Origin: an uncultured Collinsella sp.
GTDB lineage: Bacteria > Actinomycetota > Coriobacteriia > Coriobacteriales > Coriobacteriaceae
DNA: 11,044 bases
NCBI GenBank assembly: GCA_900553475.1
Contig: USEF01000040.1
Span: 1-11,044 of the forward strand
Reading direction: 5' to 3'
Positions 6,367-11,044 of the stretch are shown in pieces. A model generated the notes under the pieces. It worked only from the letters and a program-made list of their open reading frames with translations. It did not search any database and was not told the origin of the DNA. A program made the translations under genes and the position numbers. Each line of letters opens with the position of its first letter. Position 1 is the first letter of the stretch.

Positions 6367-6426
6367 TAAACCTGCCAAAAGGGACAGGTTTATTTTGGTA
6401 GGTTTTACCTCTCAAATAGCAGGTAA
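6367..6426. repeat. Cluster of inverted AGGT/ACCT half-sites upstream of the recombinase gene
   Basis: Three overlapping inverted repeats occur in 60 bp. TAAACCTG (6367-6374) pairs perfectly with CAGGTTTA (6385-6392). AAACCTGCCAAAA (6368-6380) pairs with TTTTGGTAGGTTT (6393-6405) at 12 of 13 positions. TTACCT (6405-6410) pairs perfectly with AGGTAA (6421-6426). The first and last pairs have the same 10-base gap. Multiple half-sites next to a serine recombinase gene resemble a res/crossover or autoregulatory region. The middle pair could alternatively form an RNA hairpin in the recombinase leader. Confidence 0.5.
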
Positions 6427-6471
6427 GCGGGCGGCCGAGCAGACGACAAGGTAGTCACGATTCAAATGCGA

Positions 6472-6495
6472 AGGGCGGTCCCGAAAGACCGCCCT
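6472..6495 (-). terminator. Stem-loop downstream of rnr, probable terminator
   Basis: A perfect 9-bp stem AGGGCGGTC / GACCGCCCT with a 6-base loop lies 29 bp after the rnr stop codon. On the minus strand it is followed by TTCGCATTTG, so the T-tract is poor. It may be a weak terminator or a 3'-end stabiliser. Confidence 0.5.
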
Positions 6496-6524
6496 CCGCT
6501 CTCTCGCCACGAGTCGGGATTTAG

Positions 6525-8642
6525 CTAATGGATAAGCTTAAAGTCCAAGTGTCCACGCGTGGTATTGACGCGCGAGACCTCGATAATCACGCGCTGGCCC
6601 AGTTCATAGCGAGTCCCCGTGTCGGCGCCCGTCAGCGTAAGCGCGTCCTCGTCGAACTCGAGCCACTCGTTGCCCAGGCTCTTAATTGAAACCAGGCCCT
6701 CGACCTGTGTTAGGTCCAAGCGCACAAAGAGGCCCATGCTGCTAACCCACGAGACGGTTCCGGCATAGCGCTCACCCAGACGGTCCTCATAGTACTGGGC
6801 AATCTTGATCTTTTGCGTCGCATGGCTGGCGGCATCTGCCGCGCGCTCGGCATCGCTACATGCGCGGCAGATCTGCGGCAGAATGCGCGGCAGCGACTCG
6901 CGCCCCTTGCCGATCAGCCGCGGCGTACGGACCAAGGCGTCCTTGCCGCCGAGCTGCTCATAGGCCAACTGCAGTTTGAGCACGCGGTGCACCACCAGAT
7001 CGGGGTAGCGACGGATGGGACTCGTAAAGTGACAGTAGCACGGCGCGGCGAGCGCAAAGTGGCCCTCGTTGCGCGGCTTGTACAGCGCGCGCTGCATGCT
7101 GCGCAGAAGCAGCGTGTTGACGAGCGGTGCGTTGGCCGTACCGGCGGCAGCATCAACTGCAGCCTGCAGCTCATCGGGGCTCCCCAGGGCAATACCGGCA
7201 GCACGGCGATCGTCGATGATGCCTAGCTGCGCCAGCGCAACGGCGGCACCGTGCAGGCTATCGGGGCTCGGATCCTCATGCACGCGATAGCAGGCCTCGA
7301 TATCACGGTCTGCCAGCCACTCTGCAACGCACTCGTTGGCGAGCAGCATGGCTTCCTCGATAAGCGACGTGGCACACGAACGCTCACGCGCCACAATCTG
7401 CACGGGCACTCCGTCCTCATCCAATAGAGCACGAATCTCGGCCGTGTCAAAATCGACCGAGCCGCGGGCGCGACGGATACGACGGCGAAGTTCGGCGAGT
7501 TCGTTAGCGGCGACAAGGAAATCGCAGAGGTCGACGTTGTAGCCGCGGGCGACCTCCTCGCACGCAAGACCGCGCTCAAGCGCTTCCTCGCGCGAGGTCT
7601 CGGCAGCCGCCACATCCTCGGCCGCACCCTCCAGCACCGAATACTCAACCGCGCCGGCACGCACCAGCAGCGCCTCGGCGCCGTCATAGTCCATACGCAC
7701 ACGCGAGCGAATCACGCTGGGGTACGGATCGTAATGCCGCACGCGACCCTGTGCATCGAGCTCAATGTCAACGGTAAACGCAAGACGGTCCTCGTCAGGG
7801 CGAAGCGAGCACAGGTCACAGGACAGGCGTTCGGGCAGCATGGGAAGCACGCGATCGGCCAGATACACCGATGTCGTACGATGGCGAGCCTCAAGATCGA
7901 TATGCCCGTCCCAAGCCACATAGTGTGAAACGTCGGCGATATGCACACCCAGCTTGTAGCCACCCTCGGGCGTGCGCTCCAGCGAAATGGCGTCGTCAAA
8001 GTCGCGCGCGTCGACTGGGTCGATCGTGATGACAAAGCGGTCGCGCAGATCGCGGCGGAGCGGGTCCTTAAGCGCCGCGGACACATCGAGCGAAAGCCCC
8101 TCGGCCTCGTCCAGCGCGGCCTCGGGATAGCTATCGGTATAGCCGTAACGCGCCATCACATATTGAACGCCCAAATCGGGCGCGTCATCTCCGCCAATGC
8201 GGCGCTCGATCGTCACGGTACCCGATTCCAGGCGCGTCGGGTAGGTCAAAATGCGCGCGACAACAGCATCACCCGGGTGGACACCCAGACGATCCGCCGA
8301 GGTATCCTCGGGCAGAATGAAGAAGTCGGCCTTCAGACGCGAATCGAGCGGCTCGACGGTCTGGTACGTGCCCACCACGCTTATGGCTGCACGCTCAACC
8401 ACGCTTTCGATCACGGCGCGCCGCTCACCGTGCGGGCTGTTCTTAATGCTCACGGCAACGGTATCGCCATCCATGATCTCGCGCTTACCGCGGCCCATGA
8501 CCTTGTAGTCGCCGTTTTCGGTTACAACGTAGGCGCTATGCTCATGGAGCTGCACGCGCCCGGTCAGGCTCGGACGGCGTTCGCTGCGCACCGGCCCGCG
8601 CTGATTGCGAGCTCCATGCTTATGCTTGTTATTGCGCCCCAT
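6525..8642 (-). CDS. rnr: Ribonuclease R (RNB-domain 3'-5' exoribonuclease)
   Basis: RNase R degrades structured RNA processively from the 3' end and takes part in rRNA quality control and mRNA turnover in the cytoplasm. The 705-residue protein has a basic N-terminal tail (1-23), cold-shock/OB-type domains (about 25-150), the RNB catalytic domain (about 195-560) and a C-terminal S1 domain (about 622-704). The metal-binding motif TIDPVDARDFDDAIS (206-220) carries Asp208, Asp214, Asp216 and Asp217. The second active-site motif HFTSPIRRYPDL (538-549) is intact. Length is close to Gram-positive RNase R (about 700-800), and the long basic C-terminal tail of the E. coli enzyme is absent. The ATG at 8642 has AGGAGG (8647-8652) four bases upstream, slightly closer than usual. 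It is separated from ftsX by a strong terminator, so it should have its own promoter, which I could not define. Confidence 0.95.
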   Translation of the reverse strand: MGRNNKHKHGARNQRGPVRSERRPSLTGRVQLHEHSAYVVTENGDYKVMGRGKREIMDGDTVAVSIKNSPHGERRAVIESVVERAAISVVGTYQTVEPLDSRLKADFFILPEDTSADRLGVHPGDAVVARILTYPTRLESGTVTIERRIGGDDAPDLGVQYVMARYGYTDSYPEAALDEAEGLSLDVSAALKDPLRRDLRDRFVITIDPVDARDFDDAISLERTPEGGYKLGVHIADVSHYVAWDGHIDLEARHRTTSVYLADRVLPMLPERLSCDLCSLRPDEDRLAFTVDIELDAQGRVRHYDPYPSVIRSRVRMDYDGAEALLVRAGAVEYSVLEGAAEDVAAAETSREEALERGLACEEVARGYNVDLCDFLVAANELAELRRRIRRARGSVDFDTAEIRALLDEDGVPVQIVARERSCATSLIEEAMLLANECVAEWLADRDIEACYRVHEDPSPDSLHGAAVALAQLGIIDDRRAAGIALGSPDELQAAVDAAAGTANAPLVNTLLLRSMQRALYKPRNEGHFALAAPCYCHFTSPIRRYPDLVVHRVLKLQLAYEQLGGKDALVRTPRLIGKGRESLPRILPQICRACSDAERAADAASHATQKIKIAQYYEDRLGERYAGTVSWVSSMGLFVRLDLTQVEGLVSIKSLGNEWLEFDEDALTLTGADTGTRYELGQRVIIEVSRVNTTRGHLDFKLIH

Positions 8643-8719
8643 GGCGCCTCCTAACTATCGATTGCGAACTCCAAAGAGTCTACCCAAATGATTCGCTTTC
8701 CTGCCGTCCCCTAGGGATC

Positions 8720-8753
8720 AAAAAACGGGCCGCCCCAAAAGGAACGACCCGTT
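8720..8753 (-). terminator. Strong intrinsic terminator after ftsX
   Basis: On the minus strand AACGGGTCG (8753-8745) pairs with CGGCCCGTT (8732-8724), allowing one G-U pair. The stem is extended inward by TTCC/GGGG, wobble included, around a TTTT loop. The tract of six T residues (8725-8720) overlaps the end of the stem. It begins 24 bp after the ftsX stop and closes the ftsEX transcript before rnr. Confidence 0.88.
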
Positions 8754-8777
8754 GGAAGGAACGAATTCCAAACATGC

Positions 8778-9698
8778 CTACACGCGCAGGTAGCGGCGCA
8801 TAGCGATGGCGGAACCAAAGAGACCGATAATGACGCCGACCAGAATCAGCGCGGCGTAAGTCACCAGGTAGTACTGCATCGGCAGGGCAAACGACATCCA
8901 GCCGATGCTCTCCTGCAGACGCGGAATCATCAGATTGCGCAGCAGCTCCAGAACGCCGATGGAAAGCAGCGAGCCCAAAATGGCCTGCAGCACGCCCTCG
9001 GTGATAAACGGGCCACGAATAAAGCCATTGCTGGCACCCACCAGGCGCATGATCGCGATCTCGCGGCGACGCGCCGTAATGGACAGGCGAATCGTGTTGT
9101 TGATAAAGATGAACGCGATAAAGGTCAGCAGGCCAACGAGCACCACAGCGGCGATACGGATGTAGTTAGTCACCTGGAACAGGCGGCTCACTTCCTCCTG
9201 GCCGTACAGCACGCTCGCGTTGACGTCACCGTCGTCCGCGATCTTCTGGAAGTCGGCGTTCTTCTTGAGCTTCTTTGCCGTGCTCTCGACCTGAGACGGG
9301 TCATCCATCTCGATCGCGAACGAGGCCGGAAGCGGGTTCTGGCCGTCGAGCGCGCTCATGGTGGCATCGGCGTTACCCGACATCTTGCTCGTGTACTCGG
9401 CCAGTGCGTCGTCCTTGTCCTTATAGGTCACGGACTTGACGTTATTCCACGTCTTAAGCTCGGCCTCAAAAGCCTGAACATCAGCCTGATCGGCGTCATC
9501 GCTAATGAACGCGTTGATGACAACCTGATCCTCGACGGTGCCGATCACGGAGTTCAGCATCGCAGAGCCCATGATGAACAGGCCGATGATAAACAGCGAA
9601 AGGAAGATCGTGATGACGGCGCCGAGCGAGGTAGTCCAGTTACGGAAGAAGTGGCTGATTGCCTCTTTGAAGGAGTAGCCCACGTTAGTTGGTGCCAT
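8778..9698 (-). CDS. ftsX: Cell division protein FtsX
   Basis: FtsX is the membrane half of the FtsEX complex, an ABC-transporter-like machine that controls peptidoglycan hydrolases at the septum. The 306-residue protein has the expected order: a short cytoplasmic N-terminus (GYSFKEAISHFFRNWTTS), a first membrane helix (about 23-47), an extracytoplasmic domain (about 48-180), then three more helices (about 183-205, 230-255 and 275-300). Between helices 2 and 3 is the conserved FINNTIRLSITARRREIAIM followed by RLVGAS, the cytoplasmic loop that contacts FtsE. Length is typical. The ATG at 9698 lies inside the end of ftsE, giving a 14-nt overlap. Its GGGGAGG ribosome binding site lies within ftsE, so translation is probably coupled. 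The extracytoplasmic partner is not in this window. The gene ends in a strong terminator. Confidence 0.96.
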   Translation of the reverse strand: MAPTNVGYSFKEAISHFFRNWTTSLGAVITIFLSLFIIGLFIMGSAMLNSVIGTVEDQVVINAFISDDADQADVQAFEAELKTWNNVKSVTYKDKDDALAEYTSKMSGNADATMSALDGQNPLPASFAIEMDDPSQVESTAKKLKKNADFQKIADDGDVNASVLYGQEEVSRLFQVTNYIRIAAVVLVGLLTFIAFIFINNTIRLSITARRREIAIMRLVGASNGFIRGPFITEGVLQAILGSLLSIGVLELLRNLMIPRLQESIGWMSFALPMQYYLVTYAALILVGVIIGLFGSAIAMRRYLRV

Positions 9699-10905
9699 AG
9701 TTGCCGTAACCTCCCCTCTCCTGGTCGCGGATGACGTGGCCGCCCTCGAGGGCGATCACGCGACGGTGCATGCTATCGACCATCTCGCGGTCGTGCGTGG
9801 CGACGATCACGGTGGTGCCGGTGCGGTTAATACGCTCAAGCAGTTTCATGATGCCCAGCGAGATCGCCGGGTCGAGGTTGCCCGTGGGCTCGTCGCAGAT
9901 CAGCAGCGGCGGACGGTTGACCATAGCACGGGCGACGGCAACGCGCTGCTGCTCGCCACCGGAAAGCTGGTCGGGCAGCGAGTCCATCTGATCGGCCAGA
10001 CCGACCAGGCGCAGCACCTCGGGCACCTGGCTGCGAATGACGCCCTTGGGCTTGCCGATGCACTGCAGGGCAAACGCCACGTTTTCGTAGGCGGTCTTTT
10101 GCGGCAGAAGCTTAAAGTCCTGGAACACGGCGCCAATCTGGCGGCGCAGGAACGGAACCTTGCGGCTCTTGATCTTCATGAGGTCCTGACCGGCAACCAG
10201 GATGCGGCCGCTCGTCGGCTTGACGTCGCGGTTGAGCGTCGACAGCAGCGTGGTCTTACCCGAGCCGGAGTGACCGACCAGGAAGACGAACTCGCCCGGA
10301 TAGATCTCGATGTTGATGTCGTCGAGTGCAGGCTTGTTGGGCTGTGCCGGATAGATCTTGGTGACATGCTCCATAAGGATGACGGGCTCGACACCGGCCT
10401 GCTTGGCCATCTTCTTGCGGCTGGCCTGCGGATCGATGGGCGCAAACACCGACGTAAAATCGGGGTTGTTGAGCGCGTTATCGAGGCTTGCGACCTCGGC
10501 GGCCTGATCGCTCTCGACCACCGGGGCAGCAGGCTGCGTGGGGTCGGGAATAGCGGCAAAGAGACCGGACTGCGCAGGCTGAGGAGCCGGCGTCGCAGGG
10601 GCCATGGGGTCGGGAATAGCGGCCATGGTAGGCTGCGGCGTGGCGGCGCCAGCCTGAGGCTGCTCCACGCGAGCGGTCACGGCCTGAACGGGCTCAAAAC
10701 CCGCCGCGCCGGAAAGCGCGACATCGCTGGTTGGATTGTAGGCAAAGGGATCGGATGCCGGCTGTGCCTGATCTGCCGGCTGAGCGGGGGCCTGAGCAAC
10801 AGGCTGGCCCTCTGAATCCGGAGTGGCGAAACGACTGCCCTGGACGCCTGCCTGCGTCTTGGGGGCATCATCGCCCGCACCGGAGGTACGGAAGTGGTTA
10901 CCCAC
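9685..10905 (-). CDS. ftsE: Cell division ATP-binding protein FtsE with long disordered N-terminal extension
   Basis: The C-terminal 230 residues (about 174-406) are a complete ABC ATPase: Walker A GHSGSGKT (211-218), Q-loop Gln262, signature LSGGEQQ (314-320), Walker B LLICDEPTG (334-342), D-loop NLD and switch His371. FtsE powers FtsX to switch on septal peptidoglycan hydrolases. Ordinary FtsE is about 220-230 residues; here about 170 Ala/Pro/Gln-rich, low-complexity residues precede it and contain AAIPDP twice (95-100 and 117-122). The long form is supported by GTG at 10905 with AAGGAG (10911-10916) five bases upstream. The internal ATG codons around residues 166 and 178 lack convincing ribosome binding sites. 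The C-terminal tail RGGYGNYGTN overlaps the ftsX start region. A role for the tail (a cytoplasmic tether or partner-binding region) is speculation. Confidence 0.95.
   Translation of the reverse strand: MGNHFRTSGAGDDAPKTQAGVQGSRFATPDSEGQPVAQAPAQPADQAQPASDPFAYNPTSDVALSGAAGFEPVQAVTARVEQPQAGAATPQPTMAAIPDPMAPATPAPQPAQSGLFAAIPDPTQPAAPVVESDQAAEVASLDNALNNPDFTSVFAPIDPQASRKKMAKQAGVEPVILMEHVTKIYPAQPNKPALDDINIEIYPGEFVFLVGHSGSGKTTLLSTLNRDVKPTSGRILVAGQDLMKIKSRKVPFLRRQIGAVFQDFKLLPQKTAYENVAFALQCIGKPKGVIRSQVPEVLRLVGLADQMDSLPDQLSGGEQQRVAVARAMVNRPPLLICDEPTGNLDPAISLGIMKLLERINRTGTTVIVATHDREMVDSMHRRVIALEGGHVIRDQERGGYGNYGTN
10539..10623. repeat. In-frame 19-bp direct repeat inside the FtsE extension
   Basis: TGGGGTCGGGAATAGCGGC occurs at 10539-10557 and again at 10605-10623, 66 bp apart (exactly 22 codons). 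On the coding strand it encodes the AAIPDP motif twice. The exact DNA identity suggests a fairly recent duplication or repeat slippage in the disordered part of the gene. Confidence 0.8.
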
Positions 10906-10910
10906 TGGTG

Positions 10911-10916
10911 CTCCTT
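10911..10916 (-). promoter_or_regulatory. Ribosome binding site supporting the long ftsE start
   Basis: AAGGAG on the minus strand with five bases to GTG at 10905. This is the main evidence that the N-terminal extension of FtsE is translated. Confidence 0.7.
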
Positions 10917-10950
10917 ATCGTCGTGCGTTTAAACTACATGAGCGCTTTGT

Positions 10951-10959
10951 ATTTTAGCA
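10951..10959 (-). promoter_or_regulatory. Candidate extended -10 promoter of ftsEX
   Basis: TGCTAAAAT on the minus strand matches the extended -10 pattern TGnTATAAT with one change in the hexamer. It would start a transcript near 10944, leaving a leader of about 40 nt before the ftsE GTG. No good -35 hexamer is visible, which an extended -10 can tolerate. A short dyad (GCAGC/GCTGC, 10971-10975 and 10957-10961) overlaps its upstream edge. Confidence 0.4.
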
Positions 10960-11044
10960 GCATTAGCTTTGCTGCACATAAGAAGCATGGCGTGCTTAGG
11001 GATCCCGTCGGCCGGACACATGGTCACTCTCCAAATCGTTCTCG
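10960..11044. other. Right-edge intergenic sequence with no supported gene
   Basis: The last 85 bases show no recognisable end of an upstream gene. The open frames reading in from the edge on the minus strand encode nothing familiar before their stops. In many Gram-positive bacteria prfB precedes ftsE, but no release-factor C-terminus is visible here. Confidence 0.4.

Noticed and set aside
6349..6378. Longer recombinase start at TTG 6378
   Set aside because: The added ten residues are not family-like, there is no ribosome binding site before it, and the codon lies inside the inverted repeat.
5743..6426. Prophage or integrative element
   Set aside because: A single recombinase gene with no structural, transfer or replication genes and no identifiable attachment repeats is not enough to call an element.
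7941..8654. Plus-strand open frame of 237 codons opposite the start of rnr
   Set aside because: Antisense shadow of RNase R with no domain or ribosome binding evidence.
9736..10815. Plus-strand open frame of 359 codons opposite ftsE
   Set aside because: It lies entirely antisense to the ABC ATPase and its extension, shows no family motif, and is explained by the codon bias of ftsE.
10964..11044. Small minus-strand open frame entering from the right edge
   Set aside because: It gives no recognisable protein, including no release factor 2 C-terminus, and is too short and cut off to support.

Overview
This is an 11 kb stretch of a moderately high-GC bacterial chromosome in which every gene I can support lies on the minus strand, so transcription runs from the right end of the window to the left. 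The content (ftsEX, rnr, a PTS-based muropeptide recycling cluster, a gut-type serine recombinase, strong Shine-Dalgarno sites and frequent GTG/TTG starts) looks like a gut actinobacterium of the class Coriobacteriia, perhaps Collinsella or a relative. That assignment rests on recalled resemblance, not on a search.

In transcription order: (1) ftsE and ftsX (10905-8778) encode the ABC-type regulator of septal peptidoglycan hydrolases. They overlap by 14 nt, follow a candidate extended -10 promoter and end at a strong intrinsic terminator. FtsE carries an unusual disordered N-terminal extension of about 170 residues. (2) rnr (8642-6525) encodes RNase R and is followed by a stem-loop. (3) A lone small serine recombinase (6348-5743) is preceded by a cluster of inverted AGGT/ACCT half-sites that may be its own binding site. 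(4) A VanZ-like membrane protein (5638-4985) ends directly at a hairpin. (5) A MurNAc/muropeptide salvage cluster follows: murR-like regulator, murQ etherase, murP-like PTS EIIBC, an intrinsic terminator, then mupG (4860-422). (6) At the left edge is a truncated Spx/ArsC-like thioredoxin-fold protein (329-1).

The salvage genes fit a pathway known from Staphylococcus aureus. MurP would import and phosphorylate MurNAc-GlcNAc (or MurNAc). MupG would cleave MurNAc-6P-GlcNAc. MurQ would convert MurNAc-6P to GlcNAc-6P plus D-lactate, and a SIS-domain regulator would sense the sugar phosphate. No EIIA domain is present, so a general EIIA elsewhere is implied. The most interesting details are the terminator whose T-tract abuts the mupG ribosome binding site, two palindromes upstream of murR, the half-site cluster upstream of the recombinase, and the long FtsE tail. 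I see no tRNA, rRNA, CRISPR array or insertion sequence, no stretch over 300 bases without a gene, and no wholly new system; most genes belong to recognised families.
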